Positions 8,914 through 17,233 of a stretch of DNA of 64,000 nucleotides are shown one piece after another; the stretch's first letter is position 1; each line of letters opens with the position of its first letter. Location: NCBI RefSeq assembly GCF_046506625.1, contig NZ_JBKFFP010000001.1, positions 62,001 to 126,000 on the forward strand, written 5' to 3'. This DNA comes from Zhengella sedimenti. Its GTDB lineage: Bacteria; Pseudomonadota; Alphaproteobacteria; Rhizobiales; Rhizobiaceae. A program made the position numbers and the translations under genes. The notes under the pieces are model-generated. The model had not been told where the DNA came from. It saw only the letters and a program-made list of their open reading frames with translations, and did not search any database.

Positions 8914-9432
8914 ATGGCCGAACGGAAGAACGCTTACGACTACGAAGACCTGCTGGCTTGCGGGCGCGGGGAACTGTTCGGCCCCGGCAATGCGCAATTG
9001 CCTGCCCCGCCCATGCTGATGTTCGACCGCATCACCGACATTTCCGAAGACGGCGGCGCCCATGGCAAGGGCTATATCCGCGCCGAACTCGACATCAAGC
9101 CCGACCTCTGGTTCTTTCCCTGCCATTTCATCGGCAACGAGATCATGCCGGGCTGCCTCGGCCTCGACGCCATGTGGCAATTGACGGGCTTCTACCTGGG
9201 CTGGCTCGGCGAACCGGGCTACGGGATGGCGCTTTCCACCGGCGAGGTGAAGTTCAAGGGCATGGTCACGCCGAAGACGAAGCTTGTCGAATACGGCGTC
9301 GATTTCAAGCGCGTGATGCGCGGGCGGCTCGTTCTCGGCATTGCCGACGGCTGGCTCAAGGCCGACGGCGAGACCATCTACACGGCATCCGACCTGAAGG
9401 TCGGCCTGTCCAAGGAAAAAGCCGGCGCATGA
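8914..9432 (+). CDS. fabA: 3-hydroxydecanoyl-ACP dehydratase/isomerase FabA
   Basis: Makes trans-2-decenoyl-ACP and isomerises it to the cis-3 form, the branch point of unsaturated fatty acid synthesis. The 172-residue product has the active-site histidine in PCHFIGNE (H71) and the aspartate in CLGLDAMW (D85). The start at 8914 gives the standard length; the open frame extends 300 bp further without a credible N-terminus. The upstream 212 bp hold no gene; in many Rhizobiales irr occupies this position. Confidence 0.96.
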   Translation: MAERKNAYDYEDLLACGRGELFGPGNAQLPAPPMLMFDRITDISEDGGAHGKGYIRAELDIKPDLWFFPCHFIGNEIMPGCLGLDAMWQLTGFYLGWLGEPGYGMALSTGEVKFKGMVTPKTKLVEYGVDFKRVMRGRLVLGIADGWLKADGETIYTASDLKVGLSKEKAGA

Positions 9433-9463
9433 TGCGCTTGGCCATGCCATGCAAGGAGTATCC

Positions 9464-10681
9464 ATGAGACGAGTGGTCGTAACCGGCATCGGGATCGTAT
9501 CCTCCATCGGCAACAATCCGGCCGAGGTGACGGCATCCCTGCGCGAGGCCAGATCGGGGATCACCTTTTCGGAATCCTTCGCGGAGCACGGGTTCCGCAG
9601 CCAGGTCTGGGGACGCCCGACCATCGACGGCGCCGACCTGGTGGACCGCCGCGCCATGCGCTTCCTCGGCCAGGGCGGCATCTGGAACCATATCGCCATG
9701 CAGCAGGCCATCGACGATTCCGGCCTGGAAGAGGGCGATATCACCAACGAGCGCACCGGCATTGTGATGGGCTCGGGCGGCCCTTCAACGCGCACGATCG
9801 TGGAAGCCGCCCTGACGACCGAGAAGAACGGCAGCCCGAAGCGCATCGGCCCGTTCGCCGTGCCCAAGGCCATGAGTTCGACGGCCTCAGCGACGCTTGC
9901 AACGTGGTTCAAGATCCACGGCGTCAACTACTCGATCTCGTCGGCTTGCTCGACATCCGCCCATTGCATCGGCAACGCGGCGGAGCTCATCCAGATGGGC
10001 AAGCAGGACGTGATGTTCGCCGGCGGCCACGAGGATCTCGACTGGACCATGTCCAACCTGTTCGATGCCATGGGCGCCATGTCGTCGAAGTACAACGAGA
10101 CTCCGGGTTCGGCCTCGCGCGCCTATGATGTCGGCCGCGACGGCTTCGTCATCGCCGGCGGCGCGGGCGTCGTCATCCTGGAGGAGCTGGAACACGCCAG
10201 GGCGCGCGGCGCCAAGATCTATGCCGAACTGGTCGGCTACGGCGCGACATCTGACGGCTATGACATGGTCGCCCCGTCGGGCGAGGGCGCGGTTCGCTGC
10301 ATGCGCCAGGCGCTTTCGACCGTCGACGCCAGGGTGGACTACATCAACACGCACGGCACCTCGACGCCCGTCGGCGACAGCCGCGAAGTCGCGGCCATCC
10401 GGGAGGTCTTCGGCGAGGACATGCCATGGATAGGCTCCACGAAATCGCTGACCGGCCACTCGCTCGGCGGCGCCGGCGCACAGGAAGCGATCTATTCGAT
10501 CCTGATGATGCAGAACGACTTCATGGCCCAGAGCGCGCATATCGAGACCCTTGACCCGGAATTCGAGGGCACGCGCATCCTGACATCGCGCCAGGACGGC
10601 GCCTTCGATGTCGCCCTGTCGAACTCGTTCGGCTTCGGCGGCACGAACGCGACCCTCGTCTTCCAGCGTCACAACGGCTGA
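9464..10681 (+). CDS. fabB: 3-oxoacyl-ACP synthase I FabB
   Basis: Condensing enzyme that elongates the cis-3-decenoyl-ACP made by FabA. The 405-residue product has the Cys-His-His triad: C162 in SSACSTSAHC, H297 in NTHGTSTPVGD and H332 in LTGHSLGGAGA. ATG 9464 is preceded by AAGGAG with a five-base spacer, which favours it over an in-frame ATG at 9449. It lies 31 bp after fabA and nine bases before fabI, forming a fabA-fabB-fabI operon. Confidence 0.96.
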   Translation: MRRVVVTGIGIVSSIGNNPAEVTASLREARSGITFSESFAEHGFRSQVWGRPTIDGADLVDRRAMRFLGQGGIWNHIAMQQAIDDSGLEEGDITNERTGIVMGSGGPSTRTIVEAALTTEKNGSPKRIGPFAVPKAMSSTASATLATWFKIHGVNYSISSACSTSAHCIGNAAELIQMGKQDVMFAGGHEDLDWTMSNLFDAMGAMSSKYNETPGSASRAYDVGRDGFVIAGGAGVVILEELEHARARGAKIYAELVGYGATSDGYDMVAPSGEGAVRCMRQALSTVDARVDYINTHGTSTPVGDSREVAAIREVFGEDMPWIGSTKSLTGHSLGGAGAQEAIYSILMMQNDFMAQSAHIETLDPEFEGTRILTSRQDGAFDVALSNSFGFGGTNATLVFQRHNG

Positions 10682-10690
10682 GGTGGTCCC

Positions 10691-11503
10691 ATGACATCGT
10701 TGATGGCGGGCAAGCGCGGCCTCATCATGGGCGTCGCCAATGACCATTCGATCGCCTGGGGTATCGCGAAAGCGGTTGCGGCCCAGGGCGCGGAACTGGC
10801 CTTCACCTACCAGGGCGAGGCCTTTGGAAGGCGGGTCAAGCCGCTGGCCGAACAGGTCGGCTCCAAACACCTGCTGCCCTGCGACGTGGAGGACACGGCC
10901 TCCGTCGATGCCGTCTTCGAGACGCTGGGGAACGACTGGGGCTCGCTCGATTTCGTGGTCCATGCCATCGGCTTTTCCGACCGCAACGAACTGAAGGGCC
11001 TGTACGCGGATACAAGCCGCGACAACTTCGTGCGGACGATGGTCATTTCCTGTTTCTCTTTCACGGAGATCGCCCGCAAGGCCGCCGCGCTGATGCCGGA
11101 TGGCGGCTCGCTGCTGACGCTGACCTATGCCGGTTCGACGCGGGTCATGCCGAACTACAACGTGATGGGCGTTGCCAAGGCCGGCCTGGAAGCGTCCGTG
11201 CGCTATCTGGCCAGCGATTACGGGCCGCGCGGAATCCGCGTCAACGCCATTTCGGCAGGTCCCGTGCGCACGCTGGCGGGCGCCGGCATTGCCGATGCGC
11301 GCTTCATGTTCACCTACCAGCAACGCAACTCGCCATTGCGCCGCACCGTCACCATCGACGACGTCGGCAAATCGGCGCTCTACCTGCTTTCCGACATGGC
11401 GTCCGGGGTCACCGGCGAAATCCACTACGTGGATTCGGGCTACAACACCGTCTCCATGCCATCGATCGACACGCTGAAGAAGCTCGACCAGGTTTCGGAT
11501 TGA
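10691..11503 (+). CDS. fabI: Enoyl-ACP reductase FabI (NADH)
   Basis: Short-chain dehydrogenase that carries out the last reduction of each fatty acid cycle. The 270-residue product has the FabI-type N-terminus GVANDHSIAWGIAKA and the catalytic Tyr-x6-Lys pair (Y156 and K163 in YNVMGVAK). GAGGTGG spanning the fabB stop serves as ribosome-binding site, which indicates coupling to fabB. A perfect inverted repeat follows the gene, then a separate GGDEF/EAL gene. Confidence 0.95.
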   Translation: MTSLMAGKRGLIMGVANDHSIAWGIAKAVAAQGAELAFTYQGEAFGRRVKPLAEQVGSKHLLPCDVEDTASVDAVFETLGNDWGSLDFVVHAIGFSDRNELKGLYADTSRDNFVRTMVISCFSFTEIARKAAALMPDGGSLLTLTYAGSTRVMPNYNVMGVAKAGLEASVRYLASDYGPRGIRVNAISAGPVRTLAGAGIADARFMFTYQQRNSPLRRTVTIDDVGKSALYLLSDMASGVTGEIHYVDSGYNTVSMPSIDTLKKLDQVSD

Positions 11504-11522
11504 ACAACGGTTGGCAGCGCTT

Positions 11523-11555
11523 CGTTAACGCTTGTTCTTGGGGCAAGCGTTAACG
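11523..11555. repeat. Perfect 12-bp inverted repeat between fabI and the GGDEF/EAL gene
   Basis: The arms CGTTAACGCTTG and CAAGCGTTAACG are separated by nine bases. The dyad begins 19 bp after the fabI stop and ends 37 bp before the next start codon. There is no T-run after it on either strand, so it may be a poor terminator, a processing hairpin or an operator for the downstream gene. Confidence 0.7.
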
Positions 11556-11592
11556 TCTCCCCGGTTATGGTTCCCGGACGAAGGGGACCAAC

Positions 11593-13170
11593 ATGGCTAT
11601 GACGGGCAATCCCAAGCGCAGCATGCGCTTCAGACTGATCACGATCGCCGCTTCCGGCATTGGCAGCCTCGGGCTTGGCCTGTGGGCGGTGAGCACCGGG
11701 CTTCTGCCCGTGCATCTGGAGACCGTGTCCCCTGCGGTACTCTGGGCGATCATCGCGAGCCTGTGCACGATGTCAGCCAGCCTGGCGGCCATGTCGTTCT
11801 TCGCCGGCGTCGACGAATCGGAAGAATATGTCTACCAGGAAACCCATGTCGACAAGCTGACCGGCTTTCATACCCGCGTCGCAATGATCGAGAAGATCGC
11901 CGACGCGGTGACATCGGTGCTGCGATCCGGCAAGCCGGTGTTCATGATCGACATCGATATCGACCGCTTCAAGCAGATCAACGAGGCGATCGGTTACCAG
12001 CAAGGCGACCAGTTGATCCGTGCATTCGGCGAGCGCCTCAAGGGACAGTTTCCGCGCGAGGTGGACATCGGCCGCATGGGCGCCGGTGAATTCGTGATCC
12101 TGCTGCCCGATGAACTGATGACGGACTCCATCGAAGACTTGGTGGAGGGGCTGCTCACGGAAATGATGAAGCCCTACCAACTGATGCACAATCCGCAATC
12201 GGTGAACCTGTCGGCCGGAATCGTCGCCATGCCCAAGGATGGCCAGGACCCGATCGTCCTGCTGCGCCGGTCGAACCTGGCCCTGCAAAGGGCGCGCGCC
12301 AGCGGTATCGGCACATGGTCGATCTTCCACCCGGAAATGAGCCGGGTTGCCGACTACCGGCACTGGATCGAAAGCGAACTGCCCGTCGCCATGCGCCGGG
12401 GAGACTTCGACCTGCACTACCAGCCGCAACTCGACCTGGCTTCGGGGCGGGTCGTGGGATACGAGGCGCTGCTGCGCTGGCGCCATCCCGAACGCGGCAT
12501 GATCCCGCCGTCGGAGTTCATCCCCGTCGCCGAGGAATCCGGCATGATCCTTTCGCTTGGCGAATGGGTGCTGCGCCGCGGCTGCCTCGATGCAACCAAA
12601 CTGCCCGAGGACGCCTATGTGGCGATCAACCTTTCGGCGATGCAGTTCATGGCCGGAGACCTGGTGGAGACCGTGCGCTCGGCGCTCGGCGCAGCCGGGC
12701 TGGCGCCGGATCGCCTCGAACTGGAGATCACCGAGACCGCGATGACGCGCGACCGGGGCAAGGCGGCTGGCATTCTCAAGGCGCTGACAGAGATGGGCGT
12801 GTCGATCGCCATCGACGACTTCGGGACCGGCTATTCCAATCTCAGCTACCTGATGGATTTCAACTTCAAGAAACTGAAGATCGACCGTTCCTTCGTTCAG
12901 AGGCTCGACAGCGACGAGAGTTCCGGCGCGGTGGTCTCGACCATCGTCGGCCTGTCGCGCGCGCTCGGCGCCCATACGCTGGCCGAGGGCGTCGAGACCG
13001 AGCAGCAGGCCATCCTGCTGCGCGCGGCCGGTTGCGATGCCGTGCAGGGCTTCTACTACGGAAAGCCTGCGCCGCTTGACTACAACCGCGCCCATGCCGC
13101 CGATCAGGCGCCGGGGAAAATGAAGGAACTGACGGTCCTGCCGGCGCAGGCCACAGCCATGGTCCACTGA
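11593..13170 (+). CDS. Membrane-bound EAL phosphodiesterase with degenerate GGDEF domain
   Basis: The 525-residue protein starts with two predicted membrane helices (about residues 12-35 and 45-68). A GGDEF domain follows in which the active-site motif reads GAGEF (residues 163-167), suggesting loss of diguanylate cyclase activity. The EAL domain (YEALLRW, E291) keeps EITETAM, IDDFGTGYSN, KIDRSFV and AEGVETEQQ, so c-di-GMP hydrolysis is likely; the GGDEF part could instead bind GTP as a regulatory site. AAGGGG precedes ATG 11593. Monocistronic by context, with a 12-bp inverted repeat just upstream. Confidence 0.88.
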   Translation: MAMTGNPKRSMRFRLITIAASGIGSLGLGLWAVSTGLLPVHLETVSPAVLWAIIASLCTMSASLAAMSFFAGVDESEEYVYQETHVDKLTGFHTRVAMIEKIADAVTSVLRSGKPVFMIDIDIDRFKQINEAIGYQQGDQLIRAFGERLKGQFPREVDIGRMGAGEFVILLPDELMTDSIEDLVEGLLTEMMKPYQLMHNPQSVNLSAGIVAMPKDGQDPIVLLRRSNLALQRARASGIGTWSIFHPEMSRVADYRHWIESELPVAMRRGDFDLHYQPQLDLASGRVVGYEALLRWRHPERGMIPPSEFIPVAEESGMILSLGEWVLRRGCLDATKLPEDAYVAINLSAMQFMAGDLVETVRSALGAAGLAPDRLELEITETAMTRDRGKAAGILKALTEMGVSIAIDDFGTGYSNLSYLMDFNFKKLKIDRSFVQRLDSDESSGAVVSTIVGLSRALGAHTLAEGVETEQQAILLRAAGCDAVQGFYYGKPAPLDYNRAHAADQAPGKMKELTVLPAQATAMVH

Positions 13171-13189
13171 CGCCCGGAGGCGGACCGGG

Positions 13190-14212
13190 TTAGCGGCGGG
13201 CGACGAACACCTTGAAACCGCCCTCCTCGGCCAGTCTTTCCATTTTGGCGAAAGAGGCAGCCAGTTCGTCTTCATAGGGCAATTGCCGGTTTGCGACCAT
13301 GAGCAGCACGCCACCGGGCCTGAGGGCAGCCGCGGCGCGGCGGATCATCGCCCGGCCAAGATCGGGTTCCGCCTTGCGCCCGGTGTGATAGGGCGGATTC
13401 ATGACGATGGCATCGAAGCGCCGCTCCACCGGTTCGGCCGCAAGGTCATGCCAGTGAAACGCCACAGGGAAAGGCACGTCCGCGAGGTTCAGGCGCGCAG
13501 CCGCCAGCGCGGCATGGTCCGCCTCGTAGAGATCGAGCGCTGAAACCTTCGGACACCGCGCGCAAACCTGCGCTGACAGATAGCCCCAGCCGGCACAGAA
13601 ATCCGCCACGCGGCCGGAAAGGCTTTCGGGAAGACAGCTTGCAAGCAGGCGTGAGCCGGCATCGACCCGGTCATGGGAAAACATGCCGGGCGCGGTGCGA
13701 TAATGCCCCTCGACCAAGGGCGCCGGGGCGGCTTTCGGAAAGGCCCGGGCCACCGTCGCGTCATCGGGCCGATCAAACCACATGGCAAGCCCGTGATGTT
13801 TCGCGACACTGTCCACCGCGCCGGGAAGGGCCGCCTTCAGCCGCTTCGCAAAGCTTTGCGCCCCTTCGGTCTTGCCGCCGGCAACGAAGACAGGCGTGCC
13901 CGGCTTCAGGCGGATGAGCGCCTGGCGCAGCCATTCCTCGTTCTGGCCGCGATGGCGGCCGAGAAGGATCAGGGCGCCATCGAACTCCTGGGTGTCAGAA
14001 TCGGGCCAATCGGGGCTGACGGCAAATCCGGCGCGGGCCAGCGCGTCGTGGTCGGGCCGAAAGCCCTGGACGAGATGCAGTTGCGCGCCGAAGTCCTCCG
14101 GCAGCACCAGACCGGCCCCGATACCGGCGGCGAGCCAGCGTCCGCCGTCCGGCATGGCGGCAAGGCCCGAGACAAAGGGGTGAAACAGGATCTTCAGCCG
14201 GTCATCGTTCAT
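13190..14212 (-). CDS. rsmC: RsmC-like rRNA (guanine-N2-) methyltransferase
   Basis: S-adenosylmethionine-dependent methyltransferase. The 340-residue product has the two-domain RsmC/RlmG layout: a degenerate N-terminal methyltransferase half and a catalytic C-terminal half with ADFCAGWGYLS (SAM site, about residue 205) and MNPPYHTG (NPPY motif, about residue 271) for an exocyclic amino group of a nucleobase. By homology the target is G1207 of 16S rRNA, which is not certain in alphaproteobacteria. It lies downstream of pnp on the same strand, separated by 77 bp with a hairpin. Confidence 0.8.
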   Translation of the reverse strand: MNDDRLKILFHPFVSGLAAMPDGGRWLAAGIGAGLVLPEDFGAQLHLVQGFRPDHDALARAGFAVSPDWPDSDTQEFDGALILLGRHRGQNEEWLRQALIRLKPGTPVFVAGGKTEGAQSFAKRLKAALPGAVDSVAKHHGLAMWFDRPDDATVARAFPKAAPAPLVEGHYRTAPGMFSHDRVDAGSRLLASCLPESLSGRVADFCAGWGYLSAQVCARCPKVSALDLYEADHAALAAARLNLADVPFPVAFHWHDLAAEPVERRFDAIVMNPPYHTGRKAEPDLGRAMIRRAAAALRPGGVLLMVANRQLPYEDELAASFAKMERLAEEGGFKVFVARR

Positions 14213-14234
14213 CGTTCATCCCCTTCAACGGAAT

Positions 14235-14265
14235 GAAGGCGCGGATGGAGACCACCCGCGCCTTC
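14235..14265 (-). terminator. Hairpin after pnp (possible terminator or 3' stabiliser)
   Basis: A perfect 10-bp inverted repeat, GAAGGCGCGG/CCGCGCCTTC, with an 11-base loop lies 24-54 bp after the pnp stop. The T-run that would mark strong intrinsic termination is missing, so partial termination or 3'-end protection before rsmC is as likely. Confidence 0.5.
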
Positions 14266-14289
14266 CAGGATGCCATGGAAAACAGCGCC

Positions 14290-16437
14290 TCAGTCGGCGT
14301 CGTCTTCCTTGCGGTCCCGCTTCTCGCGGACGATTTCCTGACCCGTTTCCTGGTCGACGACCTTCATGGACAGGCGCACCTTGCCGCGCTCGTCGAAGCC
14401 CATCAGCTTGACATAGACCTTGTCGCCTTCCTTGACCACGTCGGTGGTCTTGGCAACGCGCTCGGGGGCAAGCTGGGAGATGTGCACCAGACCGTCACGC
14501 GGGCCGAAGAAGTTCACGAAGGCGCCGAAATCGGCGGTCTTGACGACCGTGCCCTGGTAGATCTCGCCCACTTCCGGCTCGGCGACGATGGAGTGGATCC
14601 ACTTCCTGGCCGCCTCGATCTCCTTGGCATTGGACGAGGCGATCTTGATGGTGCCGTCGTCCTCGATGTTCACCTTGGCGCCGGTCTTTTCCACGATCTC
14701 GCGGATGACCTTGCCGCCGGTGCCGATCACGTCGCGGATCTTGTCGGTCGGGATGGTCATGACCTCGATGCGCGGGGCAAACTCGCCGACCTCGCCACGG
14801 CTCTCGGAAATGGCCTTGGCCATCTCGTCGAGGATATGCAGGCGGCCGTCGCGGGCCTGGTTCAGCGCGACATCCATGATCTCCTCGGTGATGCCGGCGA
14901 TCTTGATGTCCATCTGGAGCGAGGTGACGCCGTTGGCCGTGCCGGCCACCTTGAAGTCCATGTCGCCGAGATGATCCTCGTCACCCAGGATGTCGGACAG
15001 CACGGCGAAGCGGTCGTCTTCCTTGATGAGACCCATGGCGATTCCCGCCACGGGAGCAGTCAGCGGCACGCCGGCATCCATCAGCGCCAGCGAGGTGCCG
15101 CAGACGGTGGCCATGGAGGACGAACCGTTGGATTCGGTGATCTCGGAGACAACGCGCAGCGTGTAGGGGAACTGCTCGGCGCCGGGCAGCATCGGGCGGA
15201 TGGCGCGCCAGGCCAGCTTGCCGTGACCGATCTCGCGGCGGCCGGGCGAACCCATGCGGCCGGTCTCGCCCACCGAGTAGGGCGGGAAGTTGTAGTGGAG
15301 CATGAAACGCTCCTTGTAGGTGCCGGTCAGGCTGTCGACATACTGCTCGTCCTCGCCGGTGCCCAGCGTGGCAACCACGATGGCCTGGGTCTCGCCGCGG
15401 GTGAACAGGGCCGAACCGTGGGTGCGCGGCAGGATGCCGACTTCCGAGACGATCTGGCGCACGGTGGACAGGTCGCGCCCGTCGATGCGGCTCTTGGTGT
15501 CGAGGATGTTCCAGCGCACGATCTTGGCCTGGAGCGACTTGAAGACCGTGCCGATCTGCTCGCCGGTCCACTTCGCTTCCTCGCCCTCGGCCGGAGCAAA
15601 GGCTTCCTTCACCTTGGCCTTGACGGCGTCGACGGCCTCGTAGCGCTTCTGCTTGTCAACGATCTTGTAGGCCTCGCGCAGGTCGGCCTCGGCGACCTTG
15701 AGCATCTCGCCTTCCAGTTCCGAAAGATCTTCCGGCTGGAAGTCGCGCGGGTCCTTGGCGGCAACCTCGGCCAGCTTGATGATGGCCTCGATGACCGGTT
15801 GGAAGGCCTTGTGGCCGAACATGACGGCGCCGAGCATGATGTCCTCGGACAGTTCCCGGGCTTCCGATTCCACCATAAGCACCGCATCGGACGTGCCCGC
15901 GACGATGAGGTCGAGCTTGCTTTCGGGCATCTCGTCGACATGCGGGTTGAGCACGTATTCGCCGCCGATATAGCCGACGCGCGCGCCGCCGATCGGCCCC
16001 ATGAAGGGAACGCCGGAGAGCGTCAGCGCGGCCGACGCGGCCACCATGGAGAGCACGTCCGGATTGTTCTCAAGGTCATGCTGCACGACGGTGATGATGA
16101 CCTGGGTGTCGTTCTTGTAGCCATCGGCGAAGAGCGGGCGGATCGGACGGTCGATCAGGCGCGAGACCAGCGTCTCGTTCTCGGAGGGACGGCCCTCGCG
16201 CTTGAAGTAGCCACCGGGGATCTTGCCGGCGGCGAAAGCCTTTTCCTGGTAGTTGACGGTCAGCGGGAAGAAGTCCTGGCCGGGCTTTGGCTCCTTGGCG
16301 GAGACGACCGTGGCGAGCACGACGGTCTCGCCATAGGTGGCCAGCACGGCGCCATCGGCCTGACGGGCGATCTTGCCGGTTTCAAGCACGAGCGGGCGGC
16401 CGCCCCACTCGATCTCTACCTTGTGGTGGGAAAACAT
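14290..16437 (-). CDS. pnp: Polynucleotide phosphorylase
   Basis: 3'-5' phosphorolytic exoribonuclease of the RNA degradosome. The 715-residue product has two RNase PH domains (for example FKREGRPSENETLVSRLIDR near residue 85), a KH domain (VIGTGGKVIREI, about residue 569) and a C-terminal S1 domain (TADFGAFVNFFG, about residue 635). ATG 16437 follows AAGGA at a good distance. rpsO lies upstream on the same strand, the near-universal rpsO-pnp order. The leader holds a nested hairpin that may be an RNase III site for autoregulation. Confidence 0.97.
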   Translation of the reverse strand: MFSHHKVEIEWGGRPLVLETGKIARQADGAVLATYGETVVLATVVSAKEPKPGQDFFPLTVNYQEKAFAAGKIPGGYFKREGRPSENETLVSRLIDRPIRPLFADGYKNDTQVIITVVQHDLENNPDVLSMVAASAALTLSGVPFMGPIGGARVGYIGGEYVLNPHVDEMPESKLDLIVAGTSDAVLMVESEARELSEDIMLGAVMFGHKAFQPVIEAIIKLAEVAAKDPRDFQPEDLSELEGEMLKVAEADLREAYKIVDKQKRYEAVDAVKAKVKEAFAPAEGEEAKWTGEQIGTVFKSLQAKIVRWNILDTKSRIDGRDLSTVRQIVSEVGILPRTHGSALFTRGETQAIVVATLGTGEDEQYVDSLTGTYKERFMLHYNFPPYSVGETGRMGSPGRREIGHGKLAWRAIRPMLPGAEQFPYTLRVVSEITESNGSSSMATVCGTSLALMDAGVPLTAPVAGIAMGLIKEDDRFAVLSDILGDEDHLGDMDFKVAGTANGVTSLQMDIKIAGITEEIMDVALNQARDGRLHILDEMAKAISESRGEVGEFAPRIEVMTIPTDKIRDVIGTGGKVIREIVEKTGAKVNIEDDGTIKIASSNAKEIEAARKWIHSIVAEPEVGEIYQGTVVKTADFGAFVNFFGPRDGLVHISQLAPERVAKTTDVVKEGDKVYVKLMGFDERGKVRLSMKVVDQETGQEIVREKRDRKEDDAD

Positions 16438-16538
16438 GTCTTGTCCTTTTCATCGGCGGAACGGGCGCGCCCCCATGCGTGCGGCGCACCTGTGCGTTCC
16501 TCATCTGGCGTCTCGGACGAGCCACGGGCAAGACAGCG

Positions 16539-16584
16539 GGATGCTCGATCAAGGCGAAGGCGGCCACGCGCCTTCCGAGCATCC
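16539..16584 (-). promoter_or_regulatory. Nested stem-loop in the pnp leader (candidate RNase III/PNPase autoregulation site)
   Basis: On the minus strand GGATGCTCG (16584-16576) pairs perfectly with CGAGCATCC (16547-16539). Inside it GAAGGCG (16575-16569) pairs with CGCCTTC (16562-16556) around a six-base loop. The two stems are contiguous on one side and separated by an 8-base bulge on the other. The structure lies about 100-150 nt upstream of the pnp start. E. coli pnp is autoregulated through RNase III cleavage of a leader stem; the same role here is inference. Confidence 0.55.
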
Positions 16585-16684
16585 GGCAATCCTGCCCCAT
16601 GACCTGTCCCATGGGCGGCTGTCCCTTCCGCGCGGCCTGTCTGCCGCCTGCCGGACCGGGACACCGGCCGGGCCACCATGGCCC

Positions 16685-16721
16685 GAAAAGGCAACGCAGC
16701 CGGCTTGCGTCCGGCTGCGTT
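16685..16721 (-). terminator. rpsO intrinsic terminator
   Basis: Eight bases after the rpsO stop on the minus strand, AACGCAGCCGG and CCGGCTGCGTT form a perfect 11-bp stem with a seven-base loop, followed by GCC and a short TTTT run. It probably gives partial termination between rpsO and pnp. Confidence 0.75.
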
Positions 16722-16729
16722 TCCAGGTC

Positions 16730-16999
16730 TTAGCGGCGGATGCCCAGCTTGCCGATCAGCGTCTTGTAGCGCGCTTCGTCCTTGGCCTTCACATAGTCCA
16801 GGAGGCGGCGGCGCTGCGAGACGAGCATCAGGAGACCACGGCGGGAGTGATTGTCCTTCTTGTGGTCCTTGAAGTGTTCGGTCAGGTTGGTGATCCGCTC
16901 GGTCAGGATGGCCACCTGCACTTCCGGCGAACCGGTGTCGTTTGCGGCGGTGGCATATTCCTTGATGAGCGCCTGCTTGCGCTCAGGCGTAATCGACAT
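16730..16999 (-). CDS. rpsO: 30S ribosomal protein S15
   Basis: Primary-binding protein of the 30S platform. The 89-residue product has the S15 features GSPEVQVAILTERI, LTEHFKDHKKDNHSRRGLL and a basic C-terminus (LIGKLGIRR). The open frame extends 60 codons upstream, but MSITPERKQ is the standard start and an AAAGGA sequence precedes it. pnp follows on the same strand. truB, its usual upstream neighbour, is 7 kb away here. Confidence 0.97.
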   Translation of the reverse strand: MSITPERKQALIKEYATAANDTGSPEVQVAILTERITNLTEHFKDHKKDNHSRRGLLMLVSQRRRLLDYVKAKDEARYKTLIGKLGIRR

Positions 17000-17233
17000 C
17001 GGATATTCCTTTCGAAAAAGAGGATCGGGACGCCCAGAGCCGGGATGCCGTCCAGCACGGGCCATGAAACACGGCGGCCACCGGGGCCGCGATGTTGCGC
17101 TGGCTATAATGCAATTGGCGGCGGAATGGAAGCCCGCATCTCGGGCGGGGCAATTCACGGCTTGCCCGTGCTTCATCATGGTCTAAAGTCAGCCGCGACA
17201 CGAAGAGAAGAAAGGACCAGAGGGAGGATCCGC

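Noticed and set aside
14233..16602. 789-codon open frame antisense to pnp
   Set aside because: It lies entirely over pnp on the other strand and has the Gly/Asp/His/Leu-rich composition of an antisense shadow in a GC-rich genome, with no recognisable domain.
17105..17110. TATAAT between rpsO and the ABC transporter
   Set aside because: No acceptable -35 hexamer lies 16-18 bp away on the plus strand, and it is more than 120 bp from the next start; not called as a promoter.
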